Shown here: one piece after another, positions 1 through 6,939 of the stretch
Layout of the letters: every line of letters starts with the position of its first letter
How positions within the stretch are numbered: the first letter of the stretch is position 1
NCBI GenBank assembly: GCA_947373775.1
Contig: CANBZE010000003.1
Span: forward strand, 1 to 21,991
Source: Alphaproteobacteria bacterium
GTDB taxonomy: Bacteria; Pseudomonadota; Alphaproteobacteria; Micropepsales; Micropepsaceae
Direction of reading: 5' to 3'
Length of the DNA stretch: 21,991 nucleotides
Made by a program: the position numbers and the translations under genes
Notes under the pieces: model-generated
What the model was told of the DNA's origin: nothing
Seen by the model: only the letters and a program-made list of their open reading frames with translations
Database searches by the model: none

Positions 1-203
1 TGGTTGGCCACCCAGTTGCGCACAAAAGGCTTGGCGGCGCCGATCTTCAGGTCATCGCTGTCAAAAGATTCCAGGTTCAGCGGCCCGATCCAGGCGTCGA
101 ACACCGGATCGCCCAGCTCGCGGCGCATGCGTTCGCGCACCGCCGCCCATGCCGCGCGCCAGTCCGGTATCGATTTTCCTGCTTGCACCATGTCACTACC
201 CAT
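1..203 (-). CDS. dnaA: DnaA replication initiator, N-terminal fragment (gene runs off the window)
   Basis: The chromosomal replication initiator binds DnaA boxes and opens the origin. Only the first 67 codons are in the window. They cover domain I, the part that self-associates and recruits the helicase. Visible family features are a Trp-x3-Trp-x2-Val-x-Glu-Arg helix around residues 15-25, the REL-GDPVFDAWIGPL stretch at about 28-42, and the PFVRNWVAN end of the domain at 59-67. The ATP-binding AAA+ and DNA-binding domains lie outside the window. Two in-frame ATGs are possible, at 203 and 191; neither has a good Shine-Dalgarno, and the outer one is used here. The rhodanese gene ends 55 bp upstream on the same strand, so both genes may share the promoters found between 879 and 1011. 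The family call is secure; the start is not. Confidence 0.9.
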   Translation of the reverse strand, partial: MGSDMVQAGKSIPDWRAAWAAVRERMRRELGDPVFDAWIGPLNLESFDSDDLKIGAAKPFVRNWVAN

Positions 204-258
204 TTTCGTTGTTCACGTTCCGGCACGTATTCGTGTCCGGTATTCCAAAGCCCTGGCC

Positions 259-693
259 CTATCCTTGGCGCCAGGGAAGATTTTCTGCTTTCCAGCCATT
301 GTGATTGCCGCGATGGCCTTCATCATCGGCATCGCCTTCAAACCCGCCCGCGATATTGAACGCCTGGGCGAAGCCCGCCTCGGTGAGGGCGATCGCCGCG
401 GCGCGGGAGCGCGCGCCCGAGCGGCACAGCAGCATCACGGGCGCGCCAGGATCAGCCAGCGCCTGGCCGGCCTCGATCACAAAGCCCGGATTGCGCGCCC
501 CGGAAGGAAAGCTCTGCCATTCGATGCAATGGACCTGGCGGCCCAGCGCCGAAAGGTCAGGCAGGCCGACAAAGTTCCATTCCGCCATGGTGCGCACATC
601 CACCAGTTGGGCCTTGGGGTCCGCCTGGAGACGCGCCCAGGCCTCGGTGGCGCTGATATCGCCGGCATATGGGGAAGAGGAGGGAGGAGCCAT
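259..693 (-). CDS. Single-domain rhodanese-like protein
   Basis: A 144-residue protein forming one rhodanese domain, the fold that passes sulfane sulfur through a cysteine persulfide. The start of the fold shows as VDVRTMAEW at about 31-39. The active-site loop CRSGARS lies at 90-96, with Cys90 as the expected nucleophile, followed by the helix AAAIALTEAGF and the glycine-rich end at about 115-118. There is no signal peptide or membrane segment, so it should be cytoplasmic. It sits between rpsT and dnaA on the same strand. The upstream bases contain only a weak AGGCG ribosome-binding site. A 7-bp inverted repeat spans its stop codon. The physiological sulfur acceptor cannot be told from the sequence. 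Confidence 0.88.
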   Translation of the reverse strand: MAPPSSSPYAGDISATEAWARLQADPKAQLVDVRTMAEWNFVGLPDLSALGRQVHCIEWQSFPSGARNPGFVIEAGQALADPGAPVMLLCRSGARSRAAAIALTEAGFAQAFNIAGGFEGDADDEGHRGNHNGWKAENLPWRQG

Positions 694-777
694 GCTTGCG
701 CCTGAGAGACAATTCGAGGGAGGCCGGGGTCATCGCCCAGCACAAAACGTCAAAAATTGAAGGATTTAGGGACTGCT

Positions 778-936
778 ATGTTTTCGGTCAGCGCCGAAAA
801 TCTTCCAGTCCATATTGAATACTTGAGTTTTACTTATCGAAGTCTTCAACATGCCCGTGCCCGCCCCAACCGTTGGTTAAGATACGCTCAGCTTGAACCG
901 ACTCACAAGGGAATAAACTGCGAACAAATTGCCTGA
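778..936 (+). CDS. Possible 52-residue small ORF in the dnaA-rpsT gap
   Basis: A plus-strand frame opens at ATG 778 and stops with TGA at 934-936. A TTAGGG sequence lies six bases before the start and could serve as a ribosome-binding site. The predicted peptide begins MFSVSAENLPVHIEY and has a mildly basic middle with a pair of Arg-Pro steps. It has no membrane helix, Cys pair or domain I recognise. It runs antisense to the presumed 5' leader of rhodanese-dnaA. A frame of this length in AT-rich sequence could arise by chance, so this is only a candidate. Confidence 0.2.
   Translation: MFSVSAENLPVHIEYLSFTYRSLQHARARPNRWLRYAQLEPTHKGINCEQIA
879..908 (-). promoter_or_regulatory. Candidate proximal promoter for rhodanese-dnaA
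   Basis: On the minus strand TTGTGA (908-903) and TATCTT (884-879) are separated by 18 bp. Each hexamer matches the sigma-70 consensus at four of six positions. A GANTC site (900-904) overlaps the -35 box and its edge. This resembles in outline the methylation-sensitive dnaA promoters known from Caulobacter. It is a motif match only. Confidence 0.3.
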
Positions 937-960
937 TTCGAAAAAAATTTCGCTTTTGTG

Positions 961-1001
961 AATGACGCTAAATGGTTGTGACGTATACGGAAAATGACGC
1001 T
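961..1001. repeat. Three TGACG repeats at exact 16-bp spacing
   Basis: TGACG occurs at 963-967, 979-983 and 995-999. The outer two are longer copies of AATGACGCT (961-969 and 993-1001). The spacing is 16 bp both times, about one and a half helical turns. The middle copy overlaps the -10 box of the promoter at 982-1011, one outer copy lies in its spacer and the other lies just downstream of the expected start point. This is the layout of a multi-copy operator. The binding protein is unknown. Confidence 0.55.
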
Positions 1002-1011
1002 TTGCGATCAA
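982..1011 (-). promoter_or_regulatory. Candidate distal promoter for rhodanese-dnaA
   Basis: On the minus strand TTGATC (1011-1006) is followed after 18 bp by TATACG (987-982). The same -10 hexamer is used by the much clearer rpsT promoter in this window. Transcription would begin near 975, giving a leader of about 280 bases before the rhodanese start. The TGACG repeats overlap it. Confidence 0.42.
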
Positions 1012-1097
1012 GCTTTTTTGAATCAGTCACTTAGGCGCTTAATCGTCCGTGTTGCGCCGCGAAATACCACGGTTGGACGACACTCAGCACACGGACA

Positions 1098-1130
1098 AAT
1101 AAAAAAGGCCCGGAATTGCTTCCGGACCTT
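1098..1130 (-). terminator. Rho-independent terminator of rpsT
   Basis: An 11-bp stem (1105-1115 with 1120-1130, one G-U pair) closes on a TTGC tetraloop. On the minus strand it is followed by TTTTTTATTT. This is a textbook intrinsic terminator 39 bases past the rpsT stop, and it separates rpsT from the rhodanese-dnaA promoters. There is no U-run in the plus direction, so it should act only on rpsT transcripts. Confidence 0.9.
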
Positions 1131-1168
1131 AATCTGCACTTGAATCCGCAAGGATTCCAGCATGTTCG

Positions 1169-1435
1169 TTATTTTGACAGTTTCGAGACCCGCTTGGTCA
1201 GGCGCGAAACCTTGCGCGAGCCGGTGTTCTTGTGGAGCACCCCTTTGGACACGCCGCGCATGATTTCCGGCTCGGCGGCCTTCAGGGCGGCCAGGGCGGC
1301 CTTGCTGTCGCCCGAGGCGATGGCTTCTTCCACCTTGCGGATAAAGCCGCGCACGCGGGTTTTGCGCGCCGTATTGATGGCGGTGCGCTTGGCCGTGGTG
1401 CGGACGCGCTTCTTGGCGGAGGCGATATTGGGCAT
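1169..1435 (-). CDS. rpsT: 30S ribosomal protein S20
   Basis: An 88-residue, strongly basic protein matching bacterial S20 over its whole length. S20 binds 16S rRNA early in assembly of the small subunit. Typical features are the start [12 protein letters not shown], helical Arg/Lys/Ala-rich segments, and the conserved [19 protein letters not shown] region near the C-terminus. Length is normal for the family. The start is fixed by AAGGA nine bases upstream of the ATG. It has its own promoter (1469-1497) and terminator (1098-1130), so it forms a single-gene unit. Its closeness to dnaA is a common alphaproteobacterial arrangement. Confidence 0.98.
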   Translation of the reverse strand: MPNIASAKKRVRTTAKRTAINTARKTRVRGFIRKVEEAIASGDSKAALAALKAAEPEIMRGVSKGVLHKNTGSRKVSRLTKRVSKLSK

Positions 1436-1468
1436 GGAAAGTCCTTGGGAATTGCCGAAAAGAGGGCG

Positions 1469-1497
1469 CGTATAGCCCCGGATGGCCCTTAGGTCAA
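1469..1497 (-). promoter_or_regulatory. Promoter of rpsT
   Basis: On the minus strand TTGACC (1497-1492), a 17-bp spacer and TATACG (1474-1469) form a good sigma-70-type promoter. The expected start near 1462 leaves a leader of about 27 bases that contains the AAGGA ribosome-binding site of rpsT. Confidence 0.75.
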
Positions 1498-1500
1498 CGA

Positions 1501-1540
1501 AAACCGGCTTTTGGGCCTACTTGTCCTGAAAGCCGGGTTT
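1501..1540 (-). terminator. Possible terminator at the end of the enoyl-CoA hydratase gene
   Basis: AAACCGGCTTT (1501-1511) can pair with AAAGCCGGGTTT (1529-1540) with one bulged base, enclosing a 17-base loop that contains the stop codon. On the minus strand the 3' arm ends in GGTTTTCG. It stands directly before the rpsT -35 box. The loop is long and the U-run short, so strength is doubtful. Confidence 0.4.
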
Positions 1541-2284
1541 CCGCTTCTCCGAAAAGGCCGCCATGCCTTCCTTCTGGTCGGCAGTGGCGAACATGGCGTG
1601 GAACAGCCGCCGCTCGAAATGCAGGCCCTCGGCCAGGGTGGTTTCCTGGGCGCGGTTCACCGCCTCCTTTACCATCTGGAGGGCGGGCGAGGACTGGGCG
1701 GCGATCTTCTGGGCCGCCTTCAGGGCCTCATCCAGCAGCATGTCGGCCGGCACCACCCGGGCCGCGACCCCGCAGCTTTCGGCTTCCGCCGCATCCATGG
1801 TCCGGCCCGTCAGGCACAGATCCATCGCCTTGGACTTGCCGACGATCCGGGTCAGGCGCTGGCTGCCGCCCAGGCCCGGCATGATGCCAAGGGTGATTTC
1901 CGGCTGGCCGAAACGGGCGGTGTCGGCGGCGATGATGAAGTCGCAGGCCAGCGCCAGCTCGCAGCCGCCGCCCAAGGCGTGGCCGGCCACCGCGGCGATA
2001 ATGGGCTTCTTGATCCTGGCGATGCGATCGAACTGGTTGCCGAACAGGTTTTCCCGGTACATGTCGGAATAGCTTTTGGGCGCCATCTCCTTGATGTCGG
2101 CGCCGGCGGCAAAGGCGCGTTCGCTGCCGGTGATGATCATGCAGCGGACTTCGGTGCCCGCATCCCAGGCTTCCAGCGCGTCCGCCAATTCGTTGAGCAG
2201 CGCCGTGTTCAGCGCATTCAGGGCATCGGGGCGGTTCAGGGTGACGATGCCGACCGAACCATTCACTTCCGTCTTGATGTTCAT
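1517..2284 (-). CDS. Enoyl-CoA hydratase (crotonase family)
   Basis: A 255-residue protein that should add water to trans-2-enoyl-CoA in fatty-acid beta-oxidation, in the cytoplasm. The crotonase core is complete. The first oxyanion-hole segment FAAGADI is at 58-64, the second, [16 protein letters not shown], is at about 100-115, and the two catalytic glutamates of true hydratases are present as Glu109 and Glu129 (FGQPEI). The frame extends further upstream into mutM, but the homology begins with [20 protein letters not shown], so the ATG at 2284 is used. It starts seven bases after the mutM stop and is probably cotranscribed with mutM. The physiological chain-length preference cannot be read from the sequence. 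Confidence 0.93.
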   Translation of the reverse strand: MNIKTEVNGSVGIVTLNRPDALNALNTALLNELADALEAWDAGTEVRCMIITGSERAFAAGADIKEMAPKSYSDMYRENLFGNQFDRIARIKKPIIAAVAGHALGGGCELALACDFIIAADTARFGQPEITLGIMPGLGGSQRLTRIVGKSKAMDLCLTGRTMDAAEAESCGVAARVVPADMLLDEALKAAQKIAAQSSPALQMVKEAVNRAQETTLAEGLHFERRLFHAMFATADQKEGMAAFSEKRKPGFQDK

Positions 2285-2291
2285 GTTTGTC

Positions 2292-3164
2292 TCACGTCTG
2301 GCATTTGGGACAATAGAAAGTGGAGCGGCCCGCCTGCACGATGCGCTTGACGGTGCCTTTGCAGCCCAGTTTGCACGGTTTTCCTTCGCGGCCATAGACC
2401 AGGAAATGGTGCTGGAAATTGCCGGGATCGCCGGTGGCCTGGGCATGGTCGCGCAAGGTCGAGCCGCCGGCAGCGATGGCGTCCTTCAACACTTTCTTGA
2501 TGGCGGCGACCAGAGGCGGCAGCCGATCCTTCTTGATTGCGCCCGCCAGGCGCTTGGGCGAGATATTGCTGCGGAACAGGGCCTCGCAGACATAGATATT
2601 GCCCAGCCCCGCGATCAGCCGCTGGTCCAGCAGCGCCGACTTGATGGGCGTCTTCTTGCCGTCCAAGACCTTCGCGAGATAGGCGGTGTTGAACTTGTCC
2701 GACAGTGGCTCGATGCCGATGTCTTTGAACAACTTGTCCTGTTCGATGGTCTTGGTATCGACCAACGTCATCAAGCCGAAGCGGCGATGATCGTTGAAGA
2801 CGATGCGGGCGGGCGCATCGGTCTCGAACACCACATGGTCATGCTTGCCGGTGCCTGCGCCCTCCGGCGCCTTGTCATAGACATAAGAGCCGATGCGGCG
2901 CTGTTTGCCATGCGCATAGACGCTCATGCGCCCCGACATGCCCAGATGGATCACCAGGGTCTCGCCGCTGTCCAGGTCGGCCAGCAGATACTTGGCCCGC
3001 CGCCGCAAGCGGACGACCTTTCGTCCGCGCATCCTGGCGGCGAAGCCCTGCGGAAAGGGGATGCGCAGATTGTCCCGGCGCGTCTCTACATCCGTCAGGA
3101 CATGGCCTTCCATCACAGGCAGCAGTCCCAGGCGCACCGTCTCGACTTCGGGTAATTCCGGCAT
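2292..3164 (-). CDS. mutM: Formamidopyrimidine-DNA glycosylase
   Basis: A 290-residue base-excision repair enzyme that removes 8-oxoguanine and formamidopyrimidines and cuts the abasic site. The N-terminal [10 protein letters not shown] supplies the catalytic Pro2 and Glu3. Lys58 and the HLGMSGR segment at 73-79 are conserved, as is the helix-two-turn-helix stretch [15 protein letters not shown]. The C-terminal zinc finger has Cys264, Cys268, Cys285 and Cys288. Its first pair is C-x3-C instead of the usual C-x2-C; the codons are clear, so this is not an obvious sequencing slip. It is divergent from ubiE across 68 bp. No Shine-Dalgarno is visible; TTTAAT lies about 8 bases before the ATG, which would suit a leaderless message. 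Confidence 0.97.
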   Translation of the reverse strand: MPELPEVETVRLGLLPVMEGHVLTDVETRRDNLRIPFPQGFAARMRGRKVVRLRRRAKYLLADLDSGETLVIHLGMSGRMSVYAHGKQRRIGSYVYDKAPEGAGTGKHDHVVFETDAPARIVFNDHRRFGLMTLVDTKTIEQDKLFKDIGIEPLSDKFNTAYLAKVLDGKKTPIKSALLDQRLIAGLGNIYVCEALFRSNISPKRLAGAIKKDRLPPLVAAIKKVLKDAIAAGGSTLRDHAQATGDPGNFQHHFLVYGREGKPCKLGCKGTVKRIVQAGRSTFYCPKCQT

Positions 3165-3232
3165 GGGACCGTATTAAATGGTCGCGGGCGCCAGCGGTAG
3201 CCACTAGGCCGCGCCCCGGCTATGTTCCCGGC

Positions 3233-3985
3233 ATGACTGAGAAAACCGCCAGTTTCGGTTTCCGCGAGGTGCCCGAAGACCAGAAGGAAGGCCTTGTCAA
3301 AGAGGTCTTCTCGTCGGTGGCGGCGCGCTATGACCTGATGAACGACCTGATGAGCGCCGGCGTTCACCGCATCTGGAAGGATGCGATGGTGGAATGGCTG
3401 AACCCGCAACCGGGCTGGAAAAGCCTGGACGTGGCGGGCGGCACCGGCGACATCGCCTTTCGCATCGTCGATCTGGCGCGCAGTCGGGGCGGCGAAGCGG
3501 CCGTCACCGTCTGTGACATCAACCAGCAGATGCTGGACGAAGGCGTGCGCCGCGCCGAAGAGAAAGGCGAAGGGGCGATCGAATGGGTGTGTGGCAATGC
3601 GGAGAGCCTGCCGTTCCCCGACGCGCATTTTGATTCCTACACCATCGCCTTCGGTATCCGGAACGTCACCCATATCGACCAGGCGCTGGTGGAAGCGCGG
3701 CGCGTCTTGAAGCCCGGCGGACGTTTCCTGTGCCTGGAGTTTTCCAAGGTGGAAGTACCGGGGCTCGACACCTTGTATGATGCCTATTCCTTCAAGCTGA
3801 TGCCCAAGATCGGCAGCCTGGTGGCCAAGGATGAAGAGTCCTATCGCTATCTGGCTGAAAGCATCCGCCGCTTCCCGCCCCAGGCCAAGTTCGCGCAGAT
3901 GATCGGCGATGCGGGACTGGAGCAGGTGAAAGTGCGAAATCTGTCCGGCGGCATCGCCGCCATGCATTCGGCCTGGCGCCTCTGA
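3233..3985 (+). CDS. ubiE: Demethylmenaquinone/ubiquinone biosynthesis C-methyltransferase UbiE
   Basis: A 250-residue class I SAM-dependent methyltransferase of the UbiE/COQ5 family. It adds the C-methyl group to the polyprenyl benzoquinol intermediate of ubiquinone synthesis. The signature [20 protein letters not shown] is at about 26-45, the SAM-binding motif DVAGGTGD is at 66-73, and the second family signature, [13 protein letters not shown], lies in the middle. The C-terminal [13 protein letters not shown] is also typical. Length is normal. The stop overlaps the ubiB start as TGATG, so the two are translationally coupled. No Shine-Dalgarno precedes the ATG; TATGTT lies six bases upstream, so a leaderless start is possible. 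Confidence 0.97.
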   Translation: MTEKTASFGFREVPEDQKEGLVKEVFSSVAARYDLMNDLMSAGVHRIWKDAMVEWLNPQPGWKSLDVAGGTGDIAFRIVDLARSRGGEAAVTVCDINQQMLDEGVRRAEEKGEGAIEWVCGNAESLPFPDAHFDSYTIAFGIRNVTHIDQALVEARRVLKPGGRFLCLEFSKVEVPGLDTLYDAYSFKLMPKIGSLVAKDEESYRYLAESIRRFPPQAKFAQMIGDAGLEQVKVRNLSGGIAAMHSAWRL

Positions 3986-5487
3986 TGAGCGCCGTTTCCA
4001 GTTTCTTGCGCCTGTTGCATGCCGGCTGGTTGCTGGCCGGACCGGCGCGGGCCTTTCGCGCGGGGCGCGCGGACGCGGGCGCCAGACTGAGTGTGGCGCT
4101 GGAAAAGCTGGGGCCCGCTTACATCAAGCTGGGCCAGATGCTGGCGACCCGGCCCGACATTGTCGGCCCGCAAATGGCGGCGGCGCTGGAACATCTGCAG
4201 GATCGCTTGCCGCCTTTCTCGGAAAGTGCCGCGCGCGCCGAGATCACCCGCGCCTTCGGCAAGCCGGTTGAGGCGCTGTTCTCCAGCTTTGGGGCCGCAA
4301 TGGCGGCCGCCTCCATCGCCCAGGTGCACCGGGCCCAGACCAGCGACACCCCGCCGGTGCGGGTGGCGGTGAAGATATTGCGCCCCGGCATCCGCGAGCA
4401 GTTCATGCGCGATCTGGAAGCCTTGGCCTTCTTCGCCCGCACGGCCGAGGCCTGGTCCGCCGAGGCGCGGCGGCTGCGATTCACCGCCGTTGTCGCCACC
4501 CTGGCGGCGTCGGTGGCGCTGGAGTTGGACCTACGCATGGAAGCGGCGGCAGCGGGCGAGCTTTACGAAAGCACGCGTGGCGAAGCGGAATTCCGCGTGC
4601 CCCATATCGACTGGACCCGCACGGCGGCCAGCGTTCTGACCAGCGAATGGATCGACGGCATTCCCTTGCGCGATACCGCGGCCATCGCCGCGGCGGGACG
4701 CGATCCCAAACAGGTGGCGGTGCTGGTGATGCGCAGCTTCCTGACACAGGCGCTACGCGACGGTTTCTTTCATGCCGATATGCATCCGGGCAACCTGTTC
4801 ATCGACGCCCAGGGCCGGCTGGCGGCGGTGGATTTCGGCATCATGGGCCGGCTGGATGCGGGCATGCGCCGCTTCATGGCTGGAACGCTTGCCGGTTTCC
4901 TGCAGCGCGATTACCGCAAGGTCGCGGAGCTGCATTACGAATTCGCCTTCGTACCGCCGCATCATCCCATCGAGACATTTGCGCAGGCCATGCGCGCGGT
5001 GGGCGAGCCGATTTTCGGCAAGAGCGCCCGCGACGTCTCCATCGCGCGCCTGCTGGGGCAGTTGTTCGAAACCACGCGGCGCTTCGACATGCAGGCCCAG
5101 CCGCAGCTGGTGCTGCTGCAAAAAACCATGGTGGTGGTGGAAGGCGTCTGCCGTGGCCTGGATCCCGACTTCGACATCTGGGACGCGGCGCGGCCGGTGG
5201 CCGAACGCTGGGTGAGCGAGAATATGGGTCCGGAAGCGGCGCTGACCCGCGCCGGCGAAACCTTCGGCGCGCTGGGCAAGTTGGCCCAGGACTTGCCGCA
5301 GCTGGTCAAGAATGCCGAAGAACTGTCTCAGATGGTGGCAGAAGGCGGCGTGCGCCTACATCCCGATACGGCGCGCGCCATCGCCGCCGAGCAGGAACGC
5401 CAAAGCCGTCCCTGGAGGATGGCCGTGGTTGTGCTGACCTGCGTAATCGTGGTGGCGTTGATCCTGTCGCTACAGCGGTTTCTTTGA
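3985..5487 (+). CDS. ubiB: UbiB/ABC1-family atypical kinase for ubiquinone biosynthesis
   Basis: A 500-residue membrane-bound protein kinase-like ATPase needed for ubiquinone synthesis. The family hallmarks are all present: the KxGQ segment with Lys48 and Gln51, the alanine-rich nucleotide loop AAAS at 107-110, the ATP-site Lys130 in VAVKILRPG, HADMHPGN at 263-270, and the metal-binding DFG at 283-285. Residues 477-500 form a C-terminal hydrophobic helix. It is slightly shorter than E. coli UbiB. It follows ubiE with a one-base overlap. Its last 18 bases overlap the end of the convergent MATE gene. In many alphaproteobacteria coaBC and dut follow directly; here they lie several genes away and face the other way. 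Confidence 0.96.
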   Translation: MSAVSSFLRLLHAGWLLAGPARAFRAGRADAGARLSVALEKLGPAYIKLGQMLATRPDIVGPQMAAALEHLQDRLPPFSESAARAEITRAFGKPVEALFSSFGAAMAAASIAQVHRAQTSDTPPVRVAVKILRPGIREQFMRDLEALAFFARTAEAWSAEARRLRFTAVVATLAASVALELDLRMEAAAAGELYESTRGEAEFRVPHIDWTRTAASVLTSEWIDGIPLRDTAAIAAAGRDPKQVAVLVMRSFLTQALRDGFFHADMHPGNLFIDAQGRLAAVDFGIMGRLDAGMRRFMAGTLAGFLQRDYRKVAELHYEFAFVPPHHPIETFAQAMRAVGEPIFGKSARDVSIARLLGQLFETTRRFDMQAQPQLVLLQKTMVVVEGVCRGLDPDFDIWDAARPVAERWVSENMGPEAALTRAGETFGALGKLAQDLPQLVKNAEELSQMVAEGGVRLHPDTARAIAAEQERQSRPWRMAVVVLTCVIVVALILSLQRFL

Positions 5488-6894
5488 CAGGATCGCGAAG
5501 CGGGTGGTGAGTGTCACCGCCGCGATCAGAAGCCCAAACGCCAATCCCAGCCAGATGCCGAAGCCTTTCAGGCCAAGCGGGAACGCCAGGATCAGGCACA
5601 TGGGCGCGCCCGCCAGCCAATAGGATGCGCCCGCCAGCCACATCGGTCCGCTCGCATCTTTCAAACCGCGCAGGCTCATGGAGGCGGCGACCTGGATACC
5701 GTCCACCAGTTGGAACGCTGCCGCGACGGCAAGGAAGCTGACCGCCAGCGCCAGCACGTCCGCATTCTCCGGAATGTCCGGCAGCCACAGGCTGGCGATC
5801 TCGCGCGGCCACAAGAGCAACACCAGCGCGGCGCAGCACATGAAGATCGCGGCCATCCCGATGGCAGTGAAGCCGGCGCGCCGCGCGGCGACCGCATCGC
5901 CGGCGCCCGCCGCCATGCCAACCCGCACGGTCGCCGCCAGCCCGATGCCCAGCGGAATCATGAAGGTGAGAGAAGGGATGGTGATGGCGATCTGGTGCGC
6001 CGCCAGCGAGGACAGGCCGATGACGCCCATCGCCAGAGCCGCGCCGTTGAACAGCGCCACTTCGAACACCATGGTGATGCCGATGGGCAGGCCCAGCCGG
6101 AACAGTTCGGCGAAGCTTTGCCGGTGCCACTGCCACACCCGGTGCAGGATGCGGTAGCGCTTCAGGGCGGGCACGGCCAGGCATACCGCCAGCATCGCGA
6201 CGAAGCTGAAGATGTTGGAACTGGCGCTGGCGATTCCCGCGCCATACAGGCCCATGCGCGGCGCGCCGAAATGCCCGAAGATCAGCGCATAGTCGAAACC
6301 GGCATTCCACAGCACTGCCGCGCCCATCACCACCAGCGGCGGCACGGCGCGGCTGAGCGCGGTGGAAAAGCTGCGCAGCACCTGGAACGCCATGGCGAAG
6401 GGCAGGCCCCATGCCAGTCCAGACATGAAGATGGCGGCATCCGACGCCAGCGATGCTTCCTGGCCCAGCAGCATCAGGATCGGGCGGGTGAAGATCAGAA
6501 CGCAAAGCAGTGGCAGTGAGATCAGCGCCACCGACCACAGGCCCATGCGCACCGCGATGCGCACTTCGCGCTGGTCGCGTGGTTTGGCACTGGCGGCGTG
6601 ATGTCCCTGGGCATGCGCGATCACCGGCGACACCGCCATGGGAAGGCCGCTGCCCAGCAGCCAGCACATGAAATAGATGGTGTTGCCCAGCGCTGCGGCC
6701 GCCAGCGCCCGCTTGCTGAAATGACCCAGCATCACGGTGTCGGTGGCCAGAATGATCATTTGGGCCAATTGGGTCGCAGCCATGGGAACCGCCAGACGCA
6801 GCAGCTCACGCGCCTCCAGCAGCCAGGCGTGGTGGCGGCCGGCGGGGATCATGGGTCCCGGGTCTGCAAGATGGTCCGTCATGCGCGAGCCCAT
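5470..6894 (-). CDS. MATE family efflux transporter
   Basis: A 474-residue inner-membrane antiporter of the NorM-like MATE family, which exports cationic drugs or metabolites against Na+ or H+. The N-terminal half begins with LLRLAVPMAATQLAQMIILATDTVMLG, the usual first helix and loop of a MatE domain. The two halves repeat the LGLPIGIT / LAVPMAAT motif (starting at about 32 and 220). About twelve hydrophobic helices are evident and the length is typical. A second in-frame ATG lies four codons in, so the start is uncertain by 12 bases. The gene is convergent with ubiB, overlapping it by 18 bp, and divergent from the phosphodiesterase gene 45 bp away. The substrate is unknown. Confidence 0.94.
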   Translation of the reverse strand: MGSRMTDHLADPGPMIPAGRHHAWLLEARELLRLAVPMAATQLAQMIILATDTVMLGHFSKRALAAAALGNTIYFMCWLLGSGLPMAVSPVIAHAQGHHAASAKPRDQREVRIAVRMGLWSVALISLPLLCVLIFTRPILMLLGQEASLASDAAIFMSGLAWGLPFAMAFQVLRSFSTALSRAVPPLVVMGAAVLWNAGFDYALIFGHFGAPRMGLYGAGIASASSNIFSFVAMLAVCLAVPALKRYRILHRVWQWHRQSFAELFRLGLPIGITMVFEVALFNGAALAMGVIGLSSLAAHQIAITIPSLTFMIPLGIGLAATVRVGMAAGAGDAVAARRAGFTAIGMAAIFMCCAALVLLLWPREIASLWLPDIPENADVLALAVSFLAVAAAFQLVDGIQVAASMSLRGLKDASGPMWLAGASYWLAGAPMCLILAFPLGLKGFGIWLGLAFGLLIAAVTLTTRFAILSKKPL

Positions 6895-6905
6895 AGCACG
6901 GGCGC

Positions 6906-6934
6906 GCGACGAAGGCGCGTCCAGGCGCTATAAA
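6906..6934 (+). promoter_or_regulatory. Candidate promoter of the glycerophosphodiesterase gene
   Basis: TATAAA (6929-6934) stands five bases before the ATG, with a weak GCGACG (6906-6911) 17 bp further upstream. Transcription would begin at or next to the start codon, giving a leaderless message. No Shine-Dalgarno is present, which agrees. The -35 box is poor. Confidence 0.4.
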
Positions 6935-6939
6935 AAGCC

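Larger units (their letters stand above)
694..1097. other. AT-rich regulatory gap upstream of rhodanese-dnaA; possible origin-related region
   Basis: About 400 bp without a convincing gene. The central part (781-1020) is close to 40% G+C, against well over 60% in the flanking genes. It includes an A/T run at 941-950. TGTGAATGA at 957-965 reads TCATTCACA on the other strand, one mismatch from the DnaA box TTATNCACA. GANTC sites occur at 900-904, 935-939 and 1020-1024, with two more at 1142-1146 and 1153-1157. Two minus-strand promoter candidates lie inside. Only one near-consensus DnaA box was found, so an origin assignment is weak; a dnaA control region is the simpler reading. Confidence 0.5.

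Noticed and set aside
251..276. CCCTGGC / GCCAGGG inverted repeat over the rhodanese stop codon, considered as a terminator before dnaA
   Set aside because: The stem is 7 bp with a 12-base loop and has no U-run, so it is unlikely to isolate dnaA.
930..945. TTCGAATC on the minus strand, resembling a tRNA T-loop
   Set aside because: No acceptor stem, anticodon arm or CCA end can be built around it.
870..1060. TTAA half-sites (near 877-880 and 1039-1042), considered as CtrA-binding sites
   Set aside because: No TTAA-N7-TTAA pair is present, only isolated halves.
3113..3967. A minus-strand open frame of about 280 codons opposite ubiE
   Set aside because: It is antisense to ubiE, whose methyltransferase motifs are intact, and has no domain of its own.
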